A stretch of DNA of 64,000 nt from an uncultured Bacteroidales bacterium (GCA_946410455.1 CAMKAJ010000005.1:1-64000); one strand, 5' to 3'; shown: positions 37,048-45,501, counted from the stretch's first letter. A program made the numbers and translations. Notes: generated by a model from the sequence alone, not told the origin.

Positions 37048-37526
37048 TCCTCCTTCCAGTTCTTATACGGATTGAGTAGTAGCCGGGAGTTGGAGTAGCG
37101 GTGTATACCTGTGACTTCTTCTCCCAGCCATTCCGGGCGGTCGAAGCTGTCGTCTTCTGAGCTGAGCTCAATCTCTGCAACAGTGAGCCCTTCGTTGTCG
37201 CCGTAGAATTCATCAACCTCCCAGGTGTGAACTCCGTCGGTGTTTTTTACTAGATAGCGTGTTTTGTCTATCATCCCCGGGCCGGCAAGTTCCAGCAGGG
37301 AATTGAAGTCGTCTATCCCGATTTCTTTTTCCCATTCAAAGCGGCTCATGCCGGAGGCGTTGCTTCTTCCTTTGATGGTAAGGTATGCCTTGTCGTCTGC
37401 GCGGCGTATGCGTAGTGTCGTGCCCGGTAGAGTGCTCAGATAGGCCTGAGTGATGTGTACGGCCTTGTAAGCGTGCTTCTTGAAGTCGCCCTTTACCAGG
37501 AATTTCTTTTCTATTTCCAGTCCCAT
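37044..37526 (-). CDS. CYTH-domain protein
   Basis: A 160-aa protein of the CYTH (triphosphate tunnel) fold. It begins MGLEIEKKFLVKG, with LRIRRADDKAYLTIKG and WEVDEFYGDNEGLTVAEIEL, the acidic and basic rows lining the tunnel. Family members include tripolyphosphatases and class IV adenylate cyclases; the substrate is open. I chose ATG 37526 because the ExExK signature follows immediately. In-frame ATGs at 37538 and 37571 exist, and a perfect hairpin lies just upstream. Confidence 0.8.
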   Translation of the reverse strand: MGLEIEKKFLVKGDFKKHAYKAVHITQAYLSTLPGTTLRIRRADDKAYLTIKGRSNASGMSRFEWEKEIGIDDFNSLLELAGPGMIDKTRYLVKNTDGVHTWEVDEFYGDNEGLTVAEIELSSEDDSFDRPEWLGEEVTGIHRYSNSRLLLNPYKNWKED

Positions 37527-37531
37527 AAGCG

Positions 37532-37552
37532 TTTGCATCCCAAAGATGCAAA
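37532..37552. repeat. Perfect 8-bp inverted repeat in the CYTH-mscS divergent gap
   Basis: TTTGCATC (37532-37539) and GATGCAAA (37545-37552) around CCAAA, 5 nt from the CYTH start and 8 nt from the mscS -7 box. It may be an operator, or a 5' hairpin on the CYTH mRNA. Confidence 0.45.
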
Positions 37553-37560
37553 ATATTCCG

Positions 37561-37568
37561 TATATTTG
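37561..37568 (+). promoter_or_regulatory. -7 box TATATTTG of mscS
   Basis: TATATTTG ends 5 nt before the mscS ATG at 37574, again implying a leaderless mRNA. Confidence 0.65.
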
Positions 37569-37573
37569 CAATT

Positions 37574-38503
37574 ATGACATTGCTACAAACTATCCCCATA
37601 GTCCCTTCTGCGGACGAGATTTCCAGTAAAGTAGATTCTGCCAGGATTGCAGCGGCTGATTTTGCTACAACCCTTTCTACAGACCCTTCAGCTGCACTTC
37701 ATAAGCTTGGCCAGGATGCCATCCACTTCGGGATCAAGGTCCTGATCGCTATCCTTATATATATAGTAGGTGCTTGGCTTATCAAGATTGTCAAGAAGTC
37801 TCTTGTTAAGTACTTCGAGAAGCGTAAGACAGATAAGACCGTGGCGTCTTTCGTTACCAGTTTTGCTTCGGTCTTGTTGACCATTATGCTGGCAATCCTG
37901 GTGATCAGCACTTTGGGGGTTAATACTACTTCTGTAGCAGCCTTGCTGGCGGGTGGTGGTGTTGCCATAGGTATGGCCTTGAGCGGCACCCTTCAGAATT
38001 TCTCCGGAGGCTTGATTCTGCTTGCTTTCAAACCTTTCAAGGTGGGCGACTTTATTGAGGCCCAGGGCTATGCCGGAACCGTTATGGAGATGTCTATCGT
38101 GAGTACCCGGCTCAATCTTCCCGACAACAGGAGCGTGGTAATTCCGCATGGAACCCTTGCTAACGGCAATATCAACAACTACACCCGCAATCCGGTCCGA
38201 CGTCTGGAATGGAAAGTTGCTCTGGAGTACGGCACCGATGCTGCAGCCTGCGAGGCCAAGCTTCTGGAGATAGCCAAGACCGACCCTCGGATTCTGGATT
38301 CCAGCACGCCCGGCGCAGCAGCCCCCATGGCCGCCCTTTTCTCTCTGGACGACAGCTCAGTCACCTTTGTACTTCGCGGATGGGTGCGGGGCGCCGACTA
38401 CTGGGACGTGTACTTTGCCATCAACGACGCAATCTACAAACAGCTCCCCGAATCCGGCTTCAGCTTCCCCTTCCCCCAGCTCGACGTTCACGTGCGGCAG
38501 TAG
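37574..38503 (+). CDS. mscS: Small-conductance mechanosensitive channel, MscS family
   Basis: A 309-aa channel that releases solutes on hypo-osmotic shock. N-terminal soluble stretch, then helices at about 55-75, 90-115 and the pore helix TM3 (VAALLAGGGVAIGMALSGTLQNFSGG), followed by the beta domain (FKVGDFIEAQGYAGTVMEMS, VVIPHGTLANGNINNY). The length and glycine/alanine pore pattern fit MscS. It converges on sod. Confidence 0.92.
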   Translation: MTLLQTIPIVPSADEISSKVDSARIAAADFATTLSTDPSAALHKLGQDAIHFGIKVLIAILIYIVGAWLIKIVKKSLVKYFEKRKTDKTVASFVTSFASVLLTIMLAILVISTLGVNTTSVAALLAGGGVAIGMALSGTLQNFSGGLILLAFKPFKVGDFIEAQGYAGTVMEMSIVSTRLNLPDNRSVVIPHGTLANGNINNYTRNPVRRLEWKVALEYGTDAAACEAKLLEIAKTDPRILDSSTPGAAAPMAALFSLDDSSVTFVLRGWVRGADYWDVYFAINDAIYKQLPESGFSFPFPQLDVHVRQ

Positions 38504-38520
38504 GAGTCAAAACGGTTTTT

Positions 38521-39117
38521 TTACCTGCCGTAGCGGGCGGAGATTACGTGCCAGTCGATAATCTGCCAGAGGGCGGCGAGGTGATCGGGACGGCGGTTCT
38601 GGTAATCGAGGTAGTAGGCGTGCTCCCACACGTCGAAGGTGAGAAGGGGAGTGAGGCCGCGCGAAACGGGGTTCCCGGCGTTGCTCTCCTGGGTGATGTG
38701 GAGCTTGCCGTCGGTATCTGCTGCGAGCCATACCCAGCCTGAGCCGAAGAGGCCGGCGCCCTTTTTCTGGAACTCGGCTTTGAATTCCTCAAAACTACCA
38801 AAGTCGCGAGCAATAGCATCTGCAAGAGCTCCTTCGGGAGCAGAAACGTCGCCGGCGGGCTTGAATTGGGTAAAATAGAGAGTGTGATTGAGTACCTGGC
38901 CGGCGTTGTTGAAAATACCTCCTTCTGCTTTGCGGACTATATCTTCGAGAGACAGACCTTCGAATCCGCTGCCGGGAAGAGCCGCATTAAGGTTGTTGAT
39001 ATAGGCCTGGAGATGCTTGCCGTAGTGGAAAGCTATTGTTTCTGCGCTGATTACTGGTGCAAGGGCGTCCTGCGCATAGGGCAGGGCGACGGGAGAAAAG
39101 CTAAAGTTGTTGGTCAT
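38521..39117 (-). CDS. sodB: Superoxide dismutase (Fe/Mn)
   Basis: A 198-aa enzyme that dismutates superoxide. Metal ligands fit AFHYGKHLQAYINNL (first His), LNHTLYFTQF (second His), and FDVWEHAYYLDYQNRR (Asp and His). GSGWVWLAAD is the usual core. The metal (Fe, Mn or cambialistic) cannot be fixed from sequence. The gene lies between mscS and tRNA-Val on the opposite strand; no TAnnTTTG box is obvious upstream. Confidence 0.93.
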   Translation of the reverse strand: MTNNFSFSPVALPYAQDALAPVISAETIAFHYGKHLQAYINNLNAALPGSGFEGLSLEDIVRKAEGGIFNNAGQVLNHTLYFTQFKPAGDVSAPEGALADAIARDFGSFEEFKAEFQKKGAGLFGSGWVWLAADTDGKLHITQESNAGNPVSRGLTPLLTFDVWEHAYYLDYQNRRPDHLAALWQIIDWHVISARYGR

Positions 39118-39171
39118 AATTATGTGAATAAAAACGCGACAAGTGCTGCAAATTTCATGCCCTCAAGATTG

Positions 39172-39202
39172 TTTGCATATTAGAAAATTATCACTATATT
39201 TG
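39172..39202 (+). promoter_or_regulatory. Consensus promoter of tRNA-Val
   Basis: TTTG (39172-39175), 19-bp spacer, TATATTTG (39195-39202). This is the best match in the window to the Bacteroidetes -33/-7 consensus. The tRNA begins 18 nt downstream. Confidence 0.75.
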
Positions 39203-39219
39203 CAGTCCCGAATCAAGTC

Positions 39220-39294
39220 AGGGGCGTAGCTCAGCTGGTTTAGAGCGCTTCAGTCACATTGAAGAGGTCGTCGGTTCGAATCCGACCGTCCCTA
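39220..39294 (+). tRNA. tRNA-Val, anticodon CAC
   Basis: A 75-nt cloverleaf: acceptor AGGGGCG/CGTCCCT (one G-T pair), D stem GCTC/GAGC with GG in the loop, anticodon stem CTTCA/TGAAG with loop GTCACAT (anticodon CAC, T33, A37), and T stem GTCGG/CCGAC with TTCGAAT. Discriminator is A73, and CCA is not encoded. G at position 32 is unusual, since this is normally a pyrimidine. Confidence 0.92.
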
Positions 39295-39311
39295 CAACAA
39301 ATTTTCCCCTT

Positions 39312-39791
39312 ATGAAAAAAGCTGTTATGTTCATCGTCATTGCCTGCATGGTACTGGCAATGTCCGCAAATGTTTCTGCCCAGAAGAGGCAGAGTGTTCC
39401 TTATGCATCTATCGGTGCGTTGGCCAATTTCTCCGCTAGTAATTATGGTGTAGGCGTGGGCTTCGGTTTCCGCAACTACAATCGTGAGGCTTTTGTGTCT
39501 TTTGCTCCTTCAATCGAGCTGCTCGGATACTTTTTCCCTGCTGATAAGGTGTTCGGCGCTTTCATCAACCCTGAGATTGGCGTTGCAATAGGCCCCAGAG
39601 GATTCAAAATCTATCCTCATACTGGTTTTATGCTCGGTTACGACAATCAGACCAATGCATTTGCCTGGGGAGGAAAGAACGGTTTTGCCCTCGACTTTGG
39701 AAAGCACTTCACCATTGATTTCGTTACCTACATCCCCAAGTACGACTTTAAAGCTACCACTGTGGGTACCAATCTTGTCTGGCGCTTCTAA
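39312..39791 (+). CDS. Small outer-membrane beta-barrel-like protein
   Basis: A 159-aa protein with a signal peptide (cleavage near ANVSAQ). The remainder is beta-strand-like (YGVGVGFGFRNYNREAFVSF, FKIYPHTGFMLGYD), ending in NLVWRF with a terminal Phe. It resembles the small OmpW/OmpA-barrel type by pattern only, and the function is unknown. It starts 17 nt after tRNA-Val and may be read from the tRNA promoter. Confidence 0.7.
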   Translation: MKKAVMFIVIACMVLAMSANVSAQKRQSVPYASIGALANFSASNYGVGVGFGFRNYNREAFVSFAPSIELLGYFFPADKVFGAFINPEIGVAIGPRGFKIYPHTGFMLGYDNQTNAFAWGGKNGFALDFGKHFTIDFVTYIPKYDFKATTVGTNLVWRF

Positions 39792-39794
39792 AAG

Positions 39795-40532
39795 CTAGCG
39801 CAGAAGGGTACTGCAGATTCTCTCGGCCTCCGGAAGGCTGTCGAACTTGCCCACATCTACAAGGCTAAGATCCTTGCAAACAACACCATAGATATTATAC
39901 CTCAAGCACGCCTTGAGGTATAATTCTATTATAGAGAAGCGTTCCGGGCAGTCGAACTCATCAAAGACTCCAAAGATCTCCGGCGACATAATATGTATGC
40001 CGCCAAAGGCGTATTTGCGACATTCTTCAACGCAAAGCTCAGGATATGGGCTGATGGTCTCGCCGCTTGCAAGATTGGTCCAGCCGCACAGGCGCATGTC
40101 GTCGTCGAAGAGCAGGTAGCGCTGGGTGCTGCGCTCGCTAACCAGAAGCGTTGAGAGCGCTCCCGGCCGAACAAGTGAGCGGAACCATTCCAGGTCCAGG
40201 TTGGAAATAATATCAACGTTGTGCACCAGAAACGGCTCTCCCTCAAGAAAAGGGCGGGCATGCTTGATGCCGCCTCCGGTCTCGAGAAGCTGTGCGCTCT
40301 CGTCGGAAATATGAATGTCGGCGCCAAAGTCGTGAGAAGCCAGATAATCTTTTATCTGCTCAGCAAAGTGGTGTACATTTACCGTAATGTCGTCGTATCC
40401 GGCAGCGCAGAGCTTACTCAGCACATGATAAATCAGTGGCTGCCCGTACACCGGAACAAGCGCCTTTGGCATAGTGTCGGTGAGCGGTTTGAGCCTTGTG
40501 CCAAGCCCGGCGGCGAATACCATTGCCTTCAT
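39795..40532 (-). CDS. murU: Sugar-1-phosphate nucleotidyltransferase, MurU-like
   Basis: A 245-aa enzyme of the NTP-transferase fold. N-terminal AMVFAAGLGTRLKPLTDTMPKALVPV is the nucleotide-binding signature. HNVDII holds the Mg-binding Asp, and YAFGGIHI follows. It lies 1 nt after an AmgK-like kinase, the pairing used in cell-wall recycling. There AmgK phosphorylates MurNAc at C1 and MurU makes UDP-MurNAc. The symbol rests on this pairing; another NDP-sugar product is possible. Confidence 0.75.
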   Translation of the reverse strand: MKAMVFAAGLGTRLKPLTDTMPKALVPVYGQPLIYHVLSKLCAAGYDDITVNVHHFAEQIKDYLASHDFGADIHISDESAQLLETGGGIKHARPFLEGEPFLVHNVDIISNLDLEWFRSLVRPGALSTLLVSERSTQRYLLFDDDMRLCGWTNLASGETISPYPELCVEECRKYAFGGIHIMSPEIFGVFDEFDCPERFSIIELYLKACLRYNIYGVVCKDLSLVDVGKFDSLPEAERICSTLLR

Positions 40533-40533
40533 C

Positions 40534-41955
40534 TCAGAGCGTCTTTTCTATATCGAGTTCGCGATGTGTGAGCTTGACACGTACTCCGTACTTCCCGGAA
40601 AGGTGAGAGGCCAGGTGCTCGGCACAGAACACAGAACGGTGCTGCCCTCCGGTGCAGCCGAAGCTCACTTGCAGGTGCGTGAATTTTCGCTCCATAAAAC
40701 GCTCTACGTGAGAGTCCACCAGTTTGTATACGCTCTCCAGGAACACGTTTACCTCGCCGTCGTCTTCCAGGAACTTGATTACCTCCGGGTCGTTGCCGGT
40801 AAACTGGCGATAGTGCTCGTATTTGCCGGGGTTATTGATTGAGCGACAGTCGAATACATATCCTCCGCCGTTGCCGGAATTGTCTGCAGGAATGCCTTTC
40901 TTATACGCAAAGCTGTACACTTGCACCTCCAGCCTGCGGTCTTCTTCGTTACCGTAGAACTGGGGCATCTTGGTGAGCTTGTCCAGAATCGAGTTCAGGT
41001 AGGGATAGTCGGCAAAGGGCGTTTTGAGTAGGGCCCTCAGGTTGTCGAGCGCATAGGGCACGCTGGCCAGGAAGTGGGGCTTCTTCTCAAAGTAGCCCCT
41101 GTATCCGTACGCGCCGAGCACCTGAAGGGTGCGGAAGAGCACAAAGAGACGAAGGCGCTCGTTGAAGAACTCTTCGTCCACCTCCATATAGCTGCGGAGC
41201 GCACGCAGATAGCTGCGAATGAGCTCTTGTTTGAGGTCGTCGGGGAAGCGCGAGCGTGCCTGCCAGATAAACGAAGCCACATCGTAGTAGATTGGACCTC
41301 TGCGGCCCCCCTGGTAATCGATGAAGTAGGGCTCGCCGTCTTTCATTATTACGTTGCGGGCCTGGAAGTCGCGGTAGAGGAAGGTGTCTGTGTTTTCCCG
41401 GAGCAGGTCTGTCTTGAATCGCTCAAAGTCATCCTGGAGATGTATCTCGTTGAATTCCAGGCCGGTAGCCTTGAGGAAACAGTATTTGAAGTAGTTCAGG
41501 TCGAAGTCAACCATGCGGGCGTCGAATTCCTTCTGCGGATAGCAGACGTCCCAGTCGAGCCCCTCTGCGCCCTTGAACTGAAGCTTCGGGAGCTTCTCTA
41601 TGGCCTTGCAGAGCAGACCGGCCTCATACGAACTGTAGCGCCCGCTTTCCCGTCCCTGGCTCACCTGGTCGAAGAGCATCTTGTCTCCGAGATCTTCCTG
41701 GATGTAGCTCATGCCGTCTTCCGATACAGCCAGCACCGTGGGGACGTTGATGCCTTTTTCTTTGAAATGCCGGGAGAGAGTAATGAACGCCCGGTTCTCG
41801 TCGAAGTCGGTGCCCAGCACGCCGATAATGGAGATGTTTCCTCCTGTGAGGCGGAAGTAGCGCCTGTGGCTTCCGGAGGTAGGAAGCTCGGTTTTAAGAG
41901 AGAGCTTACGGCCGCTGTACGACTCAAAAAGCTCCTGAAGTATATCGTTACTCAT
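40534..41955 (-). CDS. AmgK-like sugar kinase fused to RapZ C-terminal domain
   Basis: A 473-aa two-domain protein. Residues about 1-330 are an aminoglycoside-phosphotransferase-type kinase: FLYRDFQARNVIM, then YFIDYQGGRRGPIYYDVASFI, which resembles AmgK (MurNAc/GlcNAc 1-kinase). Residues about 340-473 are the RapZ C-terminal domain, with FGCTGGQHRSVFCAEHLASHL. In E. coli this domain binds GlcN6P and adapts RNase E to a small RNA. The N-terminal kinase of true RapZ is absent. It lies between murU-like and ROK genes. The fusion suggests feedback between cell-wall sugar recycling and amino-sugar level. Confidence 0.85.
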   Translation of the reverse strand: MSNDILQELFESYSGRKLSLKTELPTSGSHRRYFRLTGGNISIIGVLGTDFDENRAFITLSRHFKEKGINVPTVLAVSEDGMSYIQEDLGDKMLFDQVSQGRESGRYSSYEAGLLCKAIEKLPKLQFKGAEGLDWDVCYPQKEFDARMVDFDLNYFKYCFLKATGLEFNEIHLQDDFERFKTDLLRENTDTFLYRDFQARNVIMKDGEPYFIDYQGGRRGPIYYDVASFIWQARSRFPDDLKQELIRSYLRALRSYMEVDEEFFNERLRLFVLFRTLQVLGAYGYRGYFEKKPHFLASVPYALDNLRALLKTPFADYPYLNSILDKLTKMPQFYGNEEDRRLEVQVYSFAYKKGIPADNSGNGGGYVFDCRSINNPGKYEHYRQFTGNDPEVIKFLEDDGEVNVFLESVYKLVDSHVERFMERKFTHLQVSFGCTGGQHRSVFCAEHLASHLSGKYGVRVKLTHRELDIEKTL

Positions 41956-41979
41956 ATCGATGTCGAATTATGCACACGG

Positions 41980-43179
41980 CTATATGCCGAGCAGTTTCTT
42001 GCGGGACAGGAAGCAGTCGCCGATTGCTATAGCCTTGCGCCCAAGGGTAGAGAGGCGGATCTTGGTGTCGGCGGTAACCCTCTCCATTGAGAGACGGTTC
42101 ACGGCCGTGCGGATGGGCAGGATAAGGTAATCCTTTCCCACGATAAGACGGCCGCCGATAATCACCAGGCCGGGATTGAAGATATTGATGATGCCGGAAA
42201 TCCCGCGTCCGAGCGTCTCTCCGATTTGTCCTATGCATTCAATGGCGAGCACGTCGCCGTCTTGTACGGCCTTAAGAATCTCGGAGAGGTCCAGTTCTCC
42301 GTGCTCCTTGAAACTGCGCGACAGCGATGAGCGTCGGCCGGCCTTTAGTTTCTCAATAATCATGCGCTGTAGCGCCGAGCCGGACGCGCCGGTCTCCAGG
42401 CAGCCGACCTTGCCGCAGCGGCACATTATGTCGTTGTCGAGCAGAGGGAAGTGGCCAATCTCTCCGGAGAAACCGGATTTGCCGTAGTAGAGCTGGCCGT
42501 CCAGAATCATTCCCATACCCAGGCCCCAGCTCAGGTTTATGGCAATCATGTCTTTGACGGAACCCCTGTCGAGGTTCATATACTCTCCGTACGTAAGTGC
42601 GCGGGAGTCGTTCTCTATGCTCACGGGTACGTTCAACTCACGCTGGAACAAGTCTTTAAGAGGAAGGTCGTCGCTCACGAAGAAAGAGAGCGAATAGCCC
42701 TTTTCCGGGTTGACCCTTCCATACAAACTCACGCCTGCAGAAAGGACCTTGATCCAGGGTATGCCAGCGGCTACGACTCGGTCTTTGATCATCCTGCAAA
42801 TCTCCCTGAAGGAACTGCCGTTGGACTCGAGTACAAATTCTATATCTTCTATATAGTGCAGCAGGTTGCCCTTGAAGTCGGTAATGGCAATGTGGAAGTG
42901 GTGCCGGGCAATGTCTATGCCCACAAAGAAGCCGGCGTTTGGATTGAGTCCGAAGATGCTGGGCCTCCGGCCACCGGAGGTGCCTATTTTGCCCTCGTCC
43001 AGAAGGAAGCCTTCATCTATAAGCTCTCCTATGAGTTTGGTGATTGTGGGGACGCTGATCCCAAGATTCTTGCTGAAAAAAGAGATGCTCGATTCTTCGT
43101 GGCTAATGCAGAGGCGGAGAATATCCCTTTTGATTTGGGCGTTCTTGCCGGATTTGTCGTTCAGGAAGCTATTGGTCAT
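41980..43179 (-). CDS. ROK-family transcriptional regulator (NagC/Mlc-like)
   Basis: A 399-aa protein. Residues about 10-75 are a winged helix (SISFFSKNLGISVPTITKLIGELIDEGF). A sugar-kinase-like ROK domain follows, with GIDIARHHFH, the zinc motif MCRCGKVGCLET, and GGRLIVG. Such proteins bind amino sugars or their phosphates and repress uptake or recycling genes. It is first in the unit with the AmgK-RapZ and MurU genes, so it likely controls them and itself. TACTTTTG (complement of 43200-43207) lies 20 nt upstream of the ATG. Confidence 0.85.
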   Translation of the reverse strand: MTNSFLNDKSGKNAQIKRDILRLCISHEESSISFFSKNLGISVPTITKLIGELIDEGFLLDEGKIGTSGGRRPSIFGLNPNAGFFVGIDIARHHFHIAITDFKGNLLHYIEDIEFVLESNGSSFREICRMIKDRVVAAGIPWIKVLSAGVSLYGRVNPEKGYSLSFFVSDDLPLKDLFQRELNVPVSIENDSRALTYGEYMNLDRGSVKDMIAINLSWGLGMGMILDGQLYYGKSGFSGEIGHFPLLDNDIMCRCGKVGCLETGASGSALQRMIIEKLKAGRRSSLSRSFKEHGELDLSEILKAVQDGDVLAIECIGQIGETLGRGISGIINIFNPGLVIIGGRLIVGKDYLILPIRTAVNRLSMERVTADTKIRLSTLGRKAIAIGDCFLSRKKLLGI

Positions 43180-43199
43180 CGTGTGCGCGTGTTCTTATG

Positions 43200-43207
43200 C
43201 AAAAGTA
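43200..43207 (-). promoter_or_regulatory. -7 box TACTTTTG of the ROK-AmgK-MurU unit
   Basis: TACTTTTG on the minus strand, 20 nt before ATG 43179 and 12 bp from the divergent TATATTTG at 43220. Confidence 0.6.
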
Positions 43208-43219
43208 CCAATTATTTCG

Positions 43220-43227
43220 TATATTTG
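43220..43227 (+). promoter_or_regulatory. -7 box TATATTTG of the sensor-trkH unit
   Basis: TATATTTG, 26 nt before ATG 43254, divergent to the ROK unit. Confidence 0.6.
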
Positions 43228-43253
43228 CGAGGATTTTGTAAAAAAAATTAAAA

Positions 43254-44066
43254 ATGAAGCTGTCGATAAAGGCAAAATTGACTTTGAGTCTCTCGGCAAT
43301 AGCGGCGATTTTGTTAATATCCGCAACTATATCGGTGCTGGAGTATTCCAAAATGAGCACCTATGTGTCGGATTTGATTGCGGATGATATTAAGAGTCTG
43401 AATACCGCCCATAAGCTGGCGGACCTTAGCAATAAGTACAATCTGGATATCCTGGCAGCTATTGGAAACGACGCCAGCGGCGAGCTGCCTGTCTTTGACC
43501 AGGAGTATTTCCTGTCTCACTGCGACACTCTTCGCGCCTCTCTGGAATCTAATGTAATTCAGCCGCTTACAGATTCTGTGGTGTATTCCTGCGCGGCCTA
43601 CGTGCTCACTTCGCTGGAGCTGGAGAATGTGCTGGATTCATATTTCATAGATTCCCGCAGCTGGTATTTCAATCGCTTGCAGCCCAGCTTCGTCATTCTT
43701 GATGCCGACATTGACGCTCTTCAGAAAGCTATCTACCGCGACCTGGAGAAGAACTCCAAGACTTTCGAGCGAGGCTTCTATCGAAGCATCATCCCCGGAA
43801 TTGTTGCAGTAGCGGGTGGACTTCTGCTGGTTGTTATGCTGCTCCTTTTTACCCTGGCGTACTACGTTAATCCGCTGTACAAGATGCTGGAAGCCATGGA
43901 TGGCTATCGCTCTTACGGCAAAAAATACACCTACACCTTCGATGGCGACGACCAGCTCGTGCGCCTGAATGAGGGCCTGACCGAGGTGGCGAATGAGAAC
44001 CTGCAGCTTCGCAAGCGTATAAAAGACCTCAAAGCAAGAGTTTCTGATGAATTGGAAAGCAATTAG
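43254..44066 (+). CDS. Membrane protein with sensor-like periplasmic domain, no output domain
   Basis: A 270-aa protein. TM1 is at about 8-28 (LTLSLSAIAAILLISATISVL). A ~155-residue periplasmic helical region follows, like a four-helix-bundle ligand domain. TM2 is at about 180-205 (GIVAVAGGLLLVVMLLLFTLAYYV). A HAMP-like segment (NPLYKMLEAMDGYRSYG) and a short coiled coil (ENLQLRKRIKDLKARV) complete it. This is the front half of a histidine kinase or chemoreceptor, but it stops without kinase or methyl-accepting parts. The 3' end overlaps trkH by 20 nt. Function unknown; it may gate or sense for TrkH. Confidence 0.75.
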   Translation: MKLSIKAKLTLSLSAIAAILLISATISVLEYSKMSTYVSDLIADDIKSLNTAHKLADLSNKYNLDILAAIGNDASGELPVFDQEYFLSHCDTLRASLESNVIQPLTDSVVYSCAAYVLTSLELENVLDSYFIDSRSWYFNRLQPSFVILDADIDALQKAIYRDLEKNSKTFERGFYRSIIPGIVAVAGGLLLVVMLLLFTLAYYVNPLYKMLEAMDGYRSYGKKYTYTFDGDDQLVRLNEGLTEVANENLQLRKRIKDLKARVSDELESN

Positions 44067-45501
44067 CCGTAACGTCGGTCTTGCGCTCCTGGTGAGCTCG
44101 CTGTTTATGTTGCTTTCGGTGCTGGTATCGGTGCTGAACGGCAACGACAGTGCCCTCGCCGCCCTTATCATCAGCTTTACCATCACTTTCCTTGTAGGCG
44201 TTTTCCCCTTCATTTTTGTACGCCGTACGCATGCTATCACGCTTAAAGAAGGGTATGTAACCATAACCCTTTCGTGGTTGCTGTCGTTTATATTCGGAAT
44301 GTTGCCTTACGCTTTGTGGGGTGGCCCTTTCTCTATCGAGAACGCATGGTTCGAGAGCGTCTCGGGCTTTACTACTACGGGAGCTACAATTCTGGATAAT
44401 GTGGAATCGCTGCCCAGGAGCTTGCTGTTCTGGCGCAGCAGCACGCATTTCATAGGTGGTTTGGGCGTAGTGGTATTCCTGCTCCTTATTATCCCGGATT
44501 CCAGCCCTGTGAAACTGCGTCTGGTCAATATGGAGATAAGTTCCTTGTCCAGAGGGTCTTATGCAATGAGGGCCAATCGTACGGTGTACATCTTTGCGTA
44601 CGTGTACCTTGCCATTTTCGTGTTGGCGCTGGTGCTTTATGTGATTGCCGGAATGCCGGTGTTCGATGCTCTCTGCCATGCTATGAGCGTCTGCGCAACC
44701 GGAGGCTTCAGTACCCGCAACGCCTCCATTGGCGCTTTTGGCTCCCGCTGGATAGAGGCGGCTACTATGCTTTGTATGTATTTGTCTTCCTTGCATTTCG
44801 GCCTCTTGTTCCTGACTGTGATAAGCCGCAGTCTCAAGCCCATGAAGAACGCCGTAGTCACTTATTATACCGGTTCGCTTCTGCTCTTTTCCCTGCTTGT
44901 TGGAATAGGACTTAAAGCGGGCGGCTTCTGCAAGGGCTGGAGCGACTCTCTCTGGAACGGTCTTTTTGAGGTGATGTGCATTTCTTCCACCACCGGCTTT
45001 GCTATTATGGATAATTCTGCATGGCCTCCGGTGCTTGGCGGCCTGATAATACTGGCGGCTGTGGTATGCGGATGCGCAGGCTCGACTTCCGGTGGTTTAA
45101 AGATAGACCGTGTTGTCCTGCTGTTTAAAGCTACGGGGCGGCAGATCAACCGTATTCTCCATCCATCGTCCGTAAATGAAGTCAAGTTCGGCGGCAGGGT
45201 GCTTAAAGACGAAGACGTGGCTCCTCATCTGCTGTACATAGCGTTATATGCCGTGCTGCTCGGAGTTTCCGCCGTGCTCTGCCTGCTTATAGGAGTGGGC
45301 TGGCAGAATTCCCTCGCAGCATCTATTACGAGCATCAGCAATGTTGGTCCGGCTTTGGGAGAAATGGGTTCCATGGGCTCGTTCAATTGTGCTCCGGCTG
45401 CTGCCAAGATGGTGTTTACGATGGATATGTTCCTGGGCCGTATAGAGATTTATCCCGTCCTTGCAGTTGTTGCAATGGTCTTTGACAGGCACAACCGCTA
45501 A
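44047..45501 (+). CDS. trkH: TrkH-family potassium uptake protein
   Basis: A 484-aa membrane protein with about ten helices and the four K-channel-like P loops. The selectivity-filter stretches are SGFTTTGATILDN, CATGGFSTRNAS, SSTTGFAIMDNS and SNVGPALGEMGS. GCAGSTSGGLKIDRV is a conserved TrkH loop. It normally needs the NAD-binding TrkA, which is not in the window. The stop overlaps the next ATG (TAATG). Confidence 0.92.
   Translation: MNWKAISRNVGLALLVSSLFMLLSVLVSVLNGNDSALAALIISFTITFLVGVFPFIFVRRTHAITLKEGYVTITLSWLLSFIFGMLPYALWGGPFSIENAWFESVSGFTTTGATILDNVESLPRSLLFWRSSTHFIGGLGVVVFLLLIIPDSSPVKLRLVNMEISSLSRGSYAMRANRTVYIFAYVYLAIFVLALVLYVIAGMPVFDALCHAMSVCATGGFSTRNASIGAFGSRWIEAATMLCMYLSSLHFGLLFLTVISRSLKPMKNAVVTYYTGSLLLFSLLVGIGLKAGGFCKGWSDSLWNGLFEVMCISSTTGFAIMDNSAWPPVLGGLIILAAVVCGCAGSTSGGLKIDRVVLLFKATGRQINRILHPSSVNEVKFGGRVLKDEDVAPHLLYIALYAVLLGVSAVLCLLIGVGWQNSLAASITSISNVGPALGEMGSMGSFNCAPAAAKMVFTMDMFLGRIEIYPVLAVVAMVFDRHNR

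Noticed and set aside
38504-38520. AAAACGGTTTT between mscS and sod as a bidirectional terminator
   Set aside because: The stem is only about five weak base pairs; I could not support it as a terminator.
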